64,000 nt of DNA, taken from contig JAVLUZ010000223.1 in NCBI GenBank assembly GCA_036768485.1, positions 3,737,893 through 3,801,892 on the forward strand, written 5' to 3'. This stretch comes from Mermis nigrescens (Eukaryota > Nematoda > Enoplea > Mermithida > Mermithidae). The notes under the pieces were generated by a model. The model was not told where the DNA came from. It did no database searches and worked only from the letters and a program-made list of their open reading frames with translations. Below are positions 1 through 10,224 of the stretch, in pieces. Position 1 is the stretch's first letter. Every line of letters begins with the position of its first letter. The translations under genes were made by a program, and so were the position numbers.

Positions 1-268
1 TAAAAATTTTCAGCACCCCTTTCGAAAAATTCCAAAAATTTTCCGAAAATTCACAGAAGAGGTGCTTTTATAAGCGTTTTAGTCATCTATTTGCTCGAAA
101 GTGACAAACTCATGTTTTGACTAAAATTAATGATTTTCTCCGAAATTTTTATGTTTTTATGCTCTAGAAAGATCGTCGCTTTCGATGCGTATTAACTGTT
201 TTTTTAAGTAAAAAAGGCATTTTAAAATTCCACCCTCCCCCAGAATTTCCATGCTGTGCATGTCTGAT
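1..268 (-). mobile_element. family-B MITE, reverse copy cut by the window edge
   Basis: In reverse complement it contains CATGCACAGCATGGAAATTC, ATGCTCTAGAAAGATCG on the plus strand, and the ATAGATGACTAAAACGC part of family B. Confidence 0.55.
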
Positions 269-374
269 TACATGAATGATACATACAAGTACATTTCCGG
301 TCTCGAAATTTGAACACTTAACATTCTGCAAGCTTTGCGAAGGATTAGTATATCTTTGTTATAAGACGTCGCCC

Positions 375-590
375 ATCCATGTAACGGCTCGAAATTTTGG
401 TTGGGGGTCCCTGGTAACATGTAACAGGGGGATCGGAGGATCCTCCACCCGAAGATGCTCGTCCCCCATTCCCTTCAAAGCCAGGAAATTGTTGACCCGG
501 CCCAAAAATTCAAGGTCACTTGACACCCACCCCCCTTAAAAATGGCCGAGGACACTCACCTAAAATTTTAAGCCGTCAAATATATGGTCC
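375..590. mobile_element. CATGTAAC-family MITE, degraded
   Basis: Carries CATGTAACGGCTCGAAATTT and a second CATGTAAC start, then the family's C-rich body. In the left-edge region, 3' of NOL9 exon 5. Confidence 0.4.
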
Positions 591-596
591 TCACCA

Positions 597-1106
597 TAAT
601 GGGAATTCTGAGATGGGGGAAGGTGAAATTATAAACTGCCTTTTTTGATCCAAAAATGGTAGGTACGCGTCAAAAAACATCGTTTTTCAGCGTTTTTGAC
701 GATGCTCTATCTTTCTAGAGCATAAAAACATTATACTTGGGTACTATAAACACCTGTGCTCCCCCTGAGGTGCGGTTTCTTTTAAAGATAGTAAAAAAGC
801 TTGATGATTTTTGAGAAAAATAAAAAAGTCGGAACAAATTGAAAAAATACAGTTAAAACATGAGTATCATGGCGCAAAGCGCCGAAAGTTTGGTTCTTTT
901 GAGCAAATAGATAGCTAAAAACGCTGAAGAAAGCATCTTTTCTACAAATTTTTAGAAAATTTTTGGGAACCTTCAAAAAATCGCCAATCCTGGAAGTGGG
1001 TGGAAAAAGTTTTGCGGGGGGGGGGGGTGAAACTTTTGCGGGGGGGAGGGGTAAAGTTTTTCTGGGGGAGAGGGTGAAACTTCCCCCAGATAATGTATAG
1101 TCACCG
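597..1106 (+). mobile_element. family-B MITE, copy with a 55-bp insertion
   Basis: Runs from GGGAATTCTGAGATGGGGG through TTTCTAGAGCATAAAAACAT and ATCATGGCGCAAAGCGCCG to CCCCCAGATAATGTATAGTC; about 734-790 is foreign to the family. Confidence 0.6.
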
Positions 1107-1721
1107 CCCCGACCATTTTTAAGGCGGGGGAAGTCAATGACCTCTAATTTTTGGCCAAAAACAGCCAAAAAACGTCTAAAAACGGCGAGAAATTTTATTC
1201 CTTTCAAAAAATGGGGAGGAAAGTCGGAAATTTTCTAGCTTTGGGGCGATTAGGGGACGACCAACTTTAAGTAGAGATCCCCTACTACATGAATGACATC
1301 GTCATATGTATTTTACAACAAAGCAAAACATAGGACAACGTCCTGTGCTATAACAAAGACTAAAAAATCCGTTAAGGATTGTTAAATACGTGTTCAAATC
1401 ACGTGGCGAGAATTGCACAAATCTATATCATATTAGCATTATCTAATCATTACATTCTAAATCTAATTAATACAAAAACTGGACTATTTCAAAGAAAAAT
1501 GAAGAAATGATAAAGCGTTCAAAACGCTAAACGATTGAGATAATCGAAACAACATCACAAGTCAAAAAAATGCGAAAAATTAATATAAAACTCGATGGTC
1601 TAGAGTTTAATATAAAATAATTTCAAATTTTTGATTTATTTTTAAATTAATCAAACTTGTCCAAGTTTCAAGTCTGAGCAAAAACCTGCCCGCTTTTTTT
1701 AAATTAAAAAACCAAACTCAC

Positions 1722-1867
1722 CAGTAATCCAACCATTCGTATTTATGACAAGCAGCGCCTTCTCACCATCAACCATTATTTCGTCGAACCGCTGTTTCAG
1801 TCGATGAATCATATTCAAATAATCATTTATTCTATTCGCTGGTGTTATATGGCCGAAATAAAAACAT
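1722..1867 (-). CDS. NOL9: NOL9 exon 5 (NTNGW motif)
   Basis: Acceptor TCTGCAG and donor GTGAGT. It encodes CFYFGHITPANRINDYLNMI, RLKQRFDEI and LLVINTNGWITG; the family has an NTxGW segment here. No later exon (expected LL.D.IR...P) was found between 1 and 1700, so the gene continues off the left edge. Confidence 0.9.
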
Positions 1868-4800
1868 CTGCAGACGAAATTCAAATTTTAAATCAACCAC
1901 TAAACTACCGACGAAATTAAAGATAAAGGGAAATCTAGCGCATCCCGTTCATAGGTGGGTAGCACCAAAATTCTAGGGTAAGGTGCAAGATTTTTCAAAG
2001 TTCAAAAAATGGCCTTAAAAATATTGTAATGGCGAAAAAACACAATTTTTCAACGTTTCTCATCGAGCACTATCTATTGGCATCAAAAACTTGCGAAAAA
2101 AACAAAGAAAAATTCAAAAATTGAATTCTGGGGATATTTTGGTTTTGGGGGATTTCGGTTTCTCGGGGGAAGGGGTAGGTGCATACCCCCAACTCCCCAC
2201 GCCCAGGTGTTATCTCGTTCATTTTAATTATGATTAATGTCGTAATAAATTGAATAGCGTTTAATCTTGCAAAAAATATGTACATACAATTTTGGGGAGA
2301 CTATGGGGCAACTCAAATCATGGCCGTTTTTAAGAGGGGCGTGTGCAGAATAGCAAACGTAATTTTTAAAGAAAACTAGAAAAAACTCGATTCCTAATTT
2401 TAATCGCGAGTCTGAGTTTTGATCGAAAATATAAAAAAACCAAATTTGGATCTCGAAATTAAGCGAAAGATCAAAAAGACGAATACGGTGAACTAATTAC
2501 AGCTAAGCTAAGGTGCAGCGATATTAAGAGTCCGTCGATCCTCGCACACAAAACTTTAAGACAAGACTAATTCAGAACCGATCATGAGTAGCTAATTCGG
2601 ATTACAGCCGCTAAAAAGAAAACAATCCAACAATACTGATAAGAAATTTAATTGAAGGAAATAAGTAAACCTTTACAGCAAAGACATAACATACATGAGC
2701 ACTGAACAGTGCTTTTTGTACAAGGTCCCTTCGGTACCAAAGATGGTCCCCGACAGTCTTTGTACATTTTTTACATTGAAATTTTGGGGTACTAAAATAT
2801 AGTACATTAGCGCTTTCAGTGCGGTAAAACGCAGTTTTTCGACTTTGGTAGTGTATTTTAGCTAATTTCTGGGTTTCTGAAGAAAAAATACTAAAAATTG
2901 TCTCAAGACGGCGCGGAGCATTGAAAAATTCGACATTTTTCCTTTCTAAACGAAATTTCTTTCTGCCACTATAAAGGTAAGTAGAACACACAATTACTCA
3001 TTTTCGGCACTGCACATGTACAAAGACGGTCCCGAAAAGTCTTTGTAACACCGGAAAAATCTTTGCCGAATACAAAAAAACCGTGGCACTGGGTCAATAC
3101 AGGGTCAAGTGACTTGACCCCGGTAACTGATCCCGCAGGGGAAACCGGACCATCCCCGCAAGAGTTTTAAAGTTTCCTGGAGGAAATGAGGCAAAATCAA
3201 GGCCAAAAATAGATGAAAATTAAAAATTTTCTCCATAGTGCCTACCTGAAATTGACCAGAAACTGTAGAATAAAGTAGTTTGAACGCTATTTCAGCATTT
3301 GTACCAGTTTTCGATGTCATTTTATTCAAAGAAGCTCAATTTTCCACCCGCCCCCAAATCGACCGACTCTGCACCAATAGTCATGAGCAACCCCGCAGGT
3401 TCTTCAGAAATCATTTGACCCTAAAAAACCAGAGCGAGCCCATGTATGAAAGACAACAAATTTAAAAAAATTGAAGAATGGAAAGGAAAAAATACTGTTA
3501 AAAAATATAAAAACTCATCTAACTTTAGATACAATTTTAGCGCTAGCAATTTATTATTTAATTATGCACATTGCATTCAAGATTATTCGTTTGCATTGAG
3601 TATAAAGAGATCGAGCTAGCATATAATGTGTACAATAATTCGCTCGTATTAATAATTATAATGCGCACTAATTAACATTTTGAGGATGAGTTTGAAGCTA
3701 TTTTGCTTAATACAGCGCTGTTTCAACATGACTAAAGTGGCGTTCATATTAAGAGGATCAAGGCTCACGTTTCAGGATTCCGCAAGTGCGTAAAAGAATC
3801 GCCGAAAACAGGCTCTGTCACTTTGGTCAGCGATAAACAACCGGGCAAAGAGAATTCTGTTTGTCCGCAATCGCATTCCAGATGAAATACAGAAAGAGAC
3901 CTCGAAATAATACTTCTATCGTTTGTAAAATGAAGTAAAGTAGGTGTAAAAAAGCATTTCCTGCAAGCTGTAAAAGAAGTCATCTCATATGTATTTCTTC
4001 TATGTTGATTTTAAAAAGATAAAGTGACCCATATTTAGCTTCGAAACCGTTTCGTATTCCCACTGCTTATTCAATTTAATCGACGCAAATATGCTTACTA
4101 ACTGTAGTAGTTACTTTGCTATTACATATGTATGTGCCTAGTTCTCATTTTAACTTCTAATTGGCATCACGTGAAACCGACGATTTCTAACAGGAAAGGC
4201 AGCCCCTATAGCACGATTTGTTAGTTTATTGTTTGAAATGACTTAATATACTCGTATTACGCAGTAAGTATATTTCAAGCTAAGCATGACCGATGATTCT
4301 GAAACGTTTGTTTATACTTTACCAAGCATCAGCTTGCAGTAAAGCATACTCGGCGTAGTCGACAATAGGCAAAAACCTCTGAACTGTGAATTAGGAACAA
4401 TGACTTTGTTTAACATGCAAGAAGTTGATAAAAGAACTGTTACTTGAGAGAGAATGTCTATACAAATACAGATATGGTCAATCGGCCATTCTTCAAAAGA
4501 ACCTGAATGTCGAACTTAGCTCTATATCGGTAGAATTTAATTTTCGTTGAATTTTTAAAAACTTTCAGCCAAGAAACTTGCTTTAAATGTAGTGGAAAAC
4601 TAGATGGACTAGTCCTTCGTCTTTAGATCTCCATAATATTTCCTGAAATTTCCGAAATTTAAAATACACACATGTAGGAAACAACATCAATCAAACTACT
4701 AGCTAACTCTTCAAGTTCGTGTGACATAAAAAGCAAATGTTTTAAGAATGCACGTGGAAGTAATAAAAAAATTATAATTATTGCCAAATTGAGCATATGT

Positions 4801-7800
4801 CGGGCAAATTTCCAAAATATCCAATGATTTAATGAATAAAAAGTAAAAACATGATTCGCTTTTAGCCTGCGCTTTGCTCAAATCAATCGGTTCTAAATAG
4901 AGAAAGAATAATGCAAAAAATAAAAATAAGGAATGAGTATTACTAAAACGAAAAAAAAGAAATTTGAAAATTCTAACCCATTTTTTGGTCAAATCCGAAT
5001 CATTTAAAAATCACTATCGGCAGGTATCGAATATGAAAGTAAATGCAAGCTACAAAACTCACCTCGAAAGCGCCTTATTCATTAAGAATCGCAAGAAGGT
5101 AGACTTTCCAGTGTTGCACGCCCCGATCACAGCGTGAACGAAACTTGAGTTCTTATTCTTTATAAAATTCTGAGCTGACGTAAGAACTTCATCAACTTCT
5201 GTTTCATATTCTGGACTAAGATGGAAACAATCTGTTCTGTATGTCGAGAGCTCGTGTTGCTGACTAAGATCAATGGCTGTCTGCAGAGAAAGCGATCTAA
5301 CATCACAATTTGTTAATTAACTTAGCATGGCAATACTAAGTTTTAACTCCAGCCCAAAACTGAAAAAATACAACTTGCTCCGAAAATTTCTGAAAATTAA
5401 ATGCTTTCGGCATTGACAAATATTGATTAAAATACGAGAAAGCGCCAGATAATTCACTGAATTTATTAATAGTAACGAAAAGTAATATAGAAAGTGTGTA
5501 CATGGGCGTAGCAGGGGCGGGCGACCGCCCTCCCTTAGATCGAAAATAATTTTGATAGGGTAAGATAATGCATGGAAAATTGATGGGAATAGGCATCTTT
5601 TCATCGAAAAATCTCAAAATTTTCGGCGTTTCACACCGTAGGATTATTATTTTCCATAATTTGGGCCCAATCGCGACCAAAAAAACGTCATTTTTCATAG
5701 CATATTTAGAGAAAATAAATTTTTTCCGAATAGTTCGAATTTTATGAACTTAAGCTAAATGGATAGAGCATGCTCGGAAGTGTCAGAAAATGCATTTTAT
5801 TTTTTGCCCTGGCGAACATATGCCGAAATATAGGGCCACCAATTTTGGATCGTCCCCCTTAAAAAATTCTGCGTACGCCTTTGAATGTGTATATATGTAA
5901 TATTCTCAAAATCCCAGCGATGCATCAAGAGAAAATCGCATTTTACACCCTATTTGCCCGAGAAACGATGTCGAGATGCTTATAAATCAGTTTAATTAAG
6001 GCAATAAAATAATTCAATTCCGCTTTTGTACTTTTGTTGGAAAACATTTTCTTTTCAATCATGGTTTTTCCACTTTACACTAAGCAGACAAAAATTTTGA
6101 AAGACGGTGCAGCCATTATCTTCAGTTGTACATAAGAGGAGAAATTTTTGCGAGCAGACTTCTTAGCAAAAACGCAGCTGAAAGTTGTGCACAATTAGAG
6201 AGCCTATCTGTTTACAAAATTTGCTTACGAGTTTAAACAAGCATCTAACAAAAGCATGAGGGAGAAACTCACCCGACGAACTTAATTCTGGTAAGAGATG
6301 ATATAAAGGTGAATCTAACGATAATTCTAAATTGCGCTTTTGTATTACTACTTAAATTGAATTAGGTTCTTCATGTTATTATATTATAGATCGATTTGCA
6401 TCGCAAAACAAAGTGTAAAGTGTAAAATTTTTCAATGATACGAAATATAGCTGTGTATCATTGAGAAATCAGATAAATTCAAATAAAATCACGGATTTAA
6501 ACAAAATGAACATCACCCTTTGTAATTTAATTTTACAACTCTGATTGCGAATAACTTGCTTAGCTTACATCATTTTCACTAGCGCACGGAAAAAACACGT
6601 GATTTCTAAACACGTTCTGAACAAATTGCAGATCTGCTGGCAACTTAGCCGTCTTTTGAACGATGAAACAAGCAGAGCTCTCGCGAGTAATCGATCTGAT
6701 CTCCTTTGCATCCGCTTTGCTACAGTACTCTTTAATATATCGATGAAACGTCTCACGGTCTGATGAAAGAGCATCTTTTCTTATGGACGTAGTATTCTTC
6801 ACATATAATGTAGGCGCGTTTATTGATAAAGCATTAATTTGAATCCATGAGTCTATTTGCTGGTTAGTTATGTCGCATTTTGGCAGATTGTAGCCGAATA
6901 TTTGGACTGGAACCCAATATGCTCAAATATTTAGCCGATTCTACGATCGGATAAGAGTCGGTATTTTTCTGAAGGAGTACAAGTGAACAACCGAGCTTTG
7001 TCGAATTATACAATCTGAAAAAATATTACAGAACGTATAAGAAAGCGAGTAATACGGCGTTTTTATTCCGAAAAAATTATAAAGTTTTATAAACATGACA
7101 CATTTTTTCTGGCTAATTGTTTTGTACCTACGTAAAACAAACGTGCTGCTAAAAAATATATTAGACAAGCGGGTAAAAACCTTATTTACTACAATGAGTA
7201 TTTTAAAGAAAGCTTTCAACGTTATTCAATAGAACTTAATTATACTAGAGAACAAGTTAAACTTAATTTAGCTCTTATTGTAGACAACATATATCGTCGC
7301 TCTAATGCTCATAGAGCTCGACTCAACCCTGCTTTTTATGTAACAAATTCCGTTTGCATGCGTGCAAAGGAAATTGTCAAGTCACGTCAGGGGCGTAACC
7401 ATTTTTTTCATTTAGGGCGAGCCCGAAATTTTTAAAATCCTATATCTCGAGAACCATTAGAAGACACACGAAAATAATGGCATTTTTGAGCGTTTTAATG
7501 AGATCTATACTATGAAGAAGAGAAAAATGTTTGAAAAATGGAAAAAATTTTTTTGCTTGACTACAAACTTAGATATAGAAAAACTATTGTTTACCCGACC
7601 TGTATGACTAAAATCTCAATATCAAATCAAGTTCAAGTTTGACCCCCAAAACATTTCTAAATTGTTCTTTGCAATTAATTTTGTGGTTTTCCAAAGAAAA
7701 GTAATGCAGGAAATGATAAATCGGTGTGAAGCGTTGAAAATTTTTACATATCCATTATTTTAAAGCGACGTCTGGGCTTCTAAGAAGAGAAATATACTTT

Positions 7801-8941
7801 AAAATAAGAAATTCATCACAAAGCGCGAAAAAGTTTAAGGTTAATAGCTCAGCTAAAAACGTATTTTGGCTGTCCTTTTAGCAAACTTCAAGAATTTTTA
7901 TTTTTTTCCGTTCAGCCGGGGAGGGTCCCCCGGCTGGTTATGCCTCTGGATTACTTGCACGCTCTGATAAGCTAAATTATTTATGTGATAAAAATAATGC
8001 ACTGGCATTGTTAGCTGAGAAGCCTTAAACGATATCTAAATGAAACAGTTTAGCTCATTGACTCAAAAGTTGGTAAATTTTGACGCAGCCGATCAGACAC
8101 ACGCACTGCAGACATGCAAAGCATGTGAATTCTGGGGTAGGGGGTCAAATTTAAAAGTGCCTTTTTGGCCTAAAAATTGTGGATACGCGTCAAAACATCG
8201 TTTTATGGCGTTTCTGACGAAGCACTATCTTTTGTAGAGCATAAAAACATGAAAATTTTCGAAAAAATTTTAAAAAGGTATAAATTTAACAAAATATAGT
8301 CAAACCATGATTATATGGCGCGGAGCGTCGAAAATTTGACACTTTGGACAAATAAATAGCTTAAAAACGCTTAAAAGCACCTTTTCTACGAATAAATCAC
8401 GAATTCTGGGGGAGTGAAACAATTTCTGAGGGCAGGGGTGAAAATTTTTCTGGGAGGGAATGCTCAAACCCCCAAGATAAAGTATGCTCACATATAGATT
8501 GTATCTTATAAGCATCCACTGATCTTCGTCGAAAAAGGTTAAATGGATGCCGTTAAAAACCTTAATAGGAAGGAATGGGATGCAACGCAATATTGTATAC
8601 CTGAAAGAAAAATTCCTGCGGTTTATTAATCCTTTAATTTTCGACGGAGTACTAGGGCGAAAATCAGTACTCGGACGACTTTCTACATAAATCACATCCG
8701 ACATGCTATCGTAATCTACGGCCGATAGATCAATGACAGACTCGTCATCGTCATCAATTAAAATAGTCGACTTTTCGCTTTCACTGCTATCATCCTCCAT
8801 CATCAACGGCGAATCTATCTGACCTTTTTTGGTCAATGTATTAATGTGAACATTCGTAGATTCAATCGGAGCCTTTTTCCGATTCTCGTTATTTTTATGA
8901 GAACTCTTCCGTTTCCTTTTTTGCTTTTCTTTATCGACCAT
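1722..8941 (-). CDS. NOL9: NOL9/Grc3 polynucleotide 5'-hydroxyl kinase, 5' five exons (3' end outside window)
   Basis: Exons read on the minus strand are 8941-8601, 7014-6569, 5280-5063, 3900-3769 and 1867-1722. Phases agree at every junction (2, 0, 2, 2, 1) provided one base is dropped from exon 2. About 427 codons are present; metazoan NOL9 is roughly 600-700 residues, so the C-terminal part lies left of position 1. Landmarks in order are a basic/acidic N-terminus, the beta-rich stretch VQIFGYNLP, the Walker A loop GACNTGKST, the Walker-B-type segment LECDCGQTEF, FTHLRNPE and then VINTNGWITG. This order and spacing is that of the Grc3/NOL9 family, nucleolar kinases that phosphorylate 5'-OH RNA ends during ITS2 processing of pre-rRNA. 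Function is inferred from the family. The introns are full of MITEs. A single-base frameshift in exon 2 leaves open whether this copy is intact. Confidence 0.87.
1950..2211 (+). mobile_element. family-A MITE (TGGGCAG/CCCAGGTGTG), copy 1
   Basis: Starts CATAGGTGGGTAGCACC, contains GTTTCTCATCGAGCACTATC and TTGAATTCTGGGG, ends CCACGCCCAGGTGT. Imperfect inverted ends; about 260 bp. In NOL9 intron 4. Confidence 0.65.
2708..3088. mobile_element. CAGTG-ended repeat with GTACAAAGA-rich inverted ends
   Basis: Left CAGTGCTTTTTGTACAAGG ... GACAGTCTTTGTACA, right TGTACAAAGACGGTCCCG ... CCGTGGCACTG. Inverted ends of about 55-80 bp. Relatives at 29384-29670, 38980-39060 and 42796-42900. In NOL9 intron 4. 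Confidence 0.5.
3089..3768. other. NOL9 intron 4, part without recognised elements
   Basis: AT-rich; nothing beyond short low-complexity runs. Confidence 0.4.
3769..3900 (-). CDS. NOL9: NOL9 exon 4 (Walker B region)
   Basis: The exon starts after TTTCGAG at 3901-3902 and ends at donor GTGAGC (3768-3763). It encodes SLSVFHLECDCGQTEF, SLPGCLSLTKVTEPVFG and FTHLRNPE. The ECDxGQTEF segment, with its acidic residue and Gly-Gln-Thr-Glu-Phe, is the most conserved signature of the family. Phase 2 in, 2 out, so Thr is completed across the next intron. Confidence 0.93.
3901..5062. other. NOL9 intron 3
   Basis: AT-rich sequence without a recognisable repeat family or exon. Confidence 0.5.
5063..5280 (-). 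CDS. NOL9: NOL9 exon 3 (Walker A / P-loop)
   Basis: Acceptor TCTCTGCAG and donor GTGAGT are both strong. The 72 codons contain VIGACNTGKSTFLRFLMNKA, a P-loop in which GKST binds the phosphates of the nucleotide donor; the FLRFLMN helix after it is typical of Grc3/NOL9. The exon lacks a usable ATG. Phase is 0 in and 2 out. Confidence 0.93.
5501..5883. mobile_element. hAT-type MITE, TIR GGCGTA
   Basis: Ends CATGGGCGTAGCAGG and GCGTACGCCTTTG; target duplications AGTGTGTA and AATGTGTA differ at one of 8 positions. It lies in NOL9 intron 2, just upstream of the Walker A exon. Confidence 0.7.
6569..7014 (-). CDS. NOL9: NOL9 exon 2 (N-terminal beta domain), with a 1-bp frameshift
   Basis: Acceptor TTTTTTCAG precedes 7014 and donor GTAAGC follows 6569. 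The first part reads CSLVLLQKNTDSYPIVES. The second part, in another frame, reads VPVQIFGYNLPKCDITNQ and runs open to the donor. The two join if one G of the GGG run (plus-strand CCC at 6913-6915) is removed, and the joined product aligns with the NOL9 segment before the P-loop (QVQVFGF in vertebrates). Either the assembly carries a homopolymer error or this copy is frameshifted. Confidence 0.75.
7131..8028 (+). pseudogene. unidentified plus-strand coding remnant interrupted by a hAT-type MITE
   Basis: An open frame without ATG runs from about 7131 to the MITE at 7388: KRAAKKYIRQAGKNLIYYNE ... RRSNAHRARLNPAFYVTN ... MRAKEIVKSR. It resumes after the MITE at 7949 as LARSDKLNYLCDKNNALALL, then AEKP and a stop at 8026-8028. 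The composition looks protein-coding. I do not recognise the family. It lies antisense inside NOL9 intron 1. The insertion makes it a likely decayed gene or retrocopy. Confidence 0.4.
7388..7948. mobile_element. hAT-like MITE in the 7.1-8.0 kb coding remnant
   Basis: Terminal sequences CAGGGGCGTAACCA and TGGTTATGCCTCTG are inverted repeats. The flanking 8-mers agree at only half the positions, so the insertion is old. Located in NOL9 intron 1. Confidence 0.6.
8098..8496 (+). mobile_element. family-B MITE, copy in NOL9 intron 1
   Basis: ACATGCAAAGCATGTGAATT at the left, GTAGAGCATAAAAACATG and ATGGCGCGGAGCGTCG inside, TATGCTCACATATAG at the right, ending about 105 bp before the NOL9 exon 1 donor. 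Confidence 0.65.
8601..8941 (-). CDS. NOL9: NOL9 exon 1 (N-terminus)
   Basis: Starts at the ATG complementary to 8939-8941. The first 25 residues are Lys/Arg-rich, a likely nuclear or nucleolar localisation region. An acidic patch follows (ILIDDDDE, VIDLS, VIYVES) that resembles SUMO-interacting motifs: a hydrophobic core beside Asp/Ser. I end the exon at donor GTATAC (8600-8595) because it leaves phase 2, which the next exon needs. Reading on to a better-looking GTGAGC donor near 8487 would give phase 0 and an immediate stop in exon 2. Confidence 0.65.
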
Positions 8942-9544
8942 GCCTGACTTTTATGAGCACGAGATTAATATTCAAGATCTAAAGTCCAAAAAGTATGAAA
9001 GTACAGAACGCGCCACAACACGTCAAAATTTGGTATCTCGAAACAAGTCAACGATGCAGTCAACTTTCCGGTAAAGAACACTTTCGAATAAAGACAAACT
9101 GACTGCTATGAGGCAAGCAAATAAATTAAAGCAGAAGGCATCAAACTAAATTTCTTTAAATCCTACGAATGCTGGCCCTATCGACACGGTCCAAACTGAA
9201 ACTTCCGAAAATCCCGTAGACCTAGCATACAATTGAGCTTTTCAAATAGATGGCCCTATGGCAAAGCACGGAAAAACAGTTAGATTGAAAAATGGAAAAC
9301 ATGCACTAAGTCTCAAAATTTCAAAATTAAGTCGGACATGTTTCACTTCCGTCACTTTTGCAGTGTCAGGCAATGAAAGCTGCAGTTTTTCTGCCAACCA
9401 AAAATTATTTTCTTAGGCATATTCGACATGAAGCAGTTATATGCAAATCTTTATGAAAATGCAGGTAAATTGAATAAAGTGCTCTATCTGTACATCGATC
9501 TGAGCCGGAATGTGAACCTGAGCAACTTTAAGGTTTCAGCATAA
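8940..9544 (+). pseudogene. unidentified coding relic with in-frame stops, divergent from NOL9
   Basis: The plus-strand ATG at 8940-8942 overlaps the NOL9 start codon on the other strand. One frame from 8940 to about 9417 reads like protein throughout (MPDFYEHEINIQDLKSKKYE; LSNKDKLTAMRQANKLKQKA; SLNPTNAGPIDTVQTETSEN; GKTVRLKNGKHALSLKISK) but is broken by TAA, TAA, TGA and TAG. A shifted frame continues as MKQLYANLYENAGKLNKVLY to a stop at 9542-9544. There is no frameshift among the four stops, and each differs by one C-to-T change from a sense codon. Family not recognised. Probably a pseudogene. Confidence 0.4.
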
Positions 9545-9641
9545 ACTACGCCTAAACCTAAGAATAAGCAGATTGATGATAATTTAGGTACTTATTAATA
9601 TAAGCAAAAAGACGGGATTAATTGGAGTTTTCATCTGAAGG

Positions 9642-10224
9642 CATAACCGTGCTTAGGGGTGCGGGTGCGAGCCTAGCGGTCGCCTACGGCCGCTAAAAAA
9701 TTTCAGAGTATATCAAAAAACATCTGTCTATGGCTAATCATAAACGCTACAATCTTACATATTTATAATTCAGATTTTAGATTTATGGCTTTTAATGCTT
9801 TAGAAGTTAGGTCTTGCAACCAGAAACCAGAATCCTCTTATACGAGAAATAACGAATTCATGTATGCCTTATTTTAGATTAGATCTATAAGTTGTTCTTT
9901 CTATGATGAAGTCTCATTCATGATCATCTCAATCACATGTCAATCTTTTATCATTCTGATTTTCTGTAAATTTGTTGAATTTTATTAAGAAAACTTTTTA
10001 CTTTTCTAAAAATCCAGTTATAAAGAAGCTGCCGTCCTGCTATAAAATTGATATTTTCCTCCGAACCTTTCTGCATACTCTTCACAAAACATTATATTTT
10101 ATGAGGTAAAAATGCAAAAAAAATTGTTTTGACGCATTTTTTAGCAAGAACACTGCTTGCGATTTGAGAATTTTGAGGGCCGGCAGTTTCGCCCAGGGCT
10201 GCTTAAACCTTAAGCACGGCCCTG
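9642..10224. mobile_element. hAT-type MITE, TIR CCGTGCTTA
   Basis: Ends CATAACCGTGCTTAGG and CCTTAAGCACGGCCCTG; flanking 8-mers TCTGAAGG and ATGGAAGG match at 6 of 8. No transposase inside. Confidence 0.6.

Noticed and set aside
782..1207. 141-codon minus-strand frame
   Set aside because: It lies over a family-B MITE with poly-G tracts; the composition follows the repeat.
8300..8600. Extension of NOL9 exon 1 past 8601 (RYTILRCIPFLPIKVFNGIH...)
   Set aside because: It looks partly protein-like, but the phase leads to a stop in exon 2, and the downstream part is a family-B MITE.
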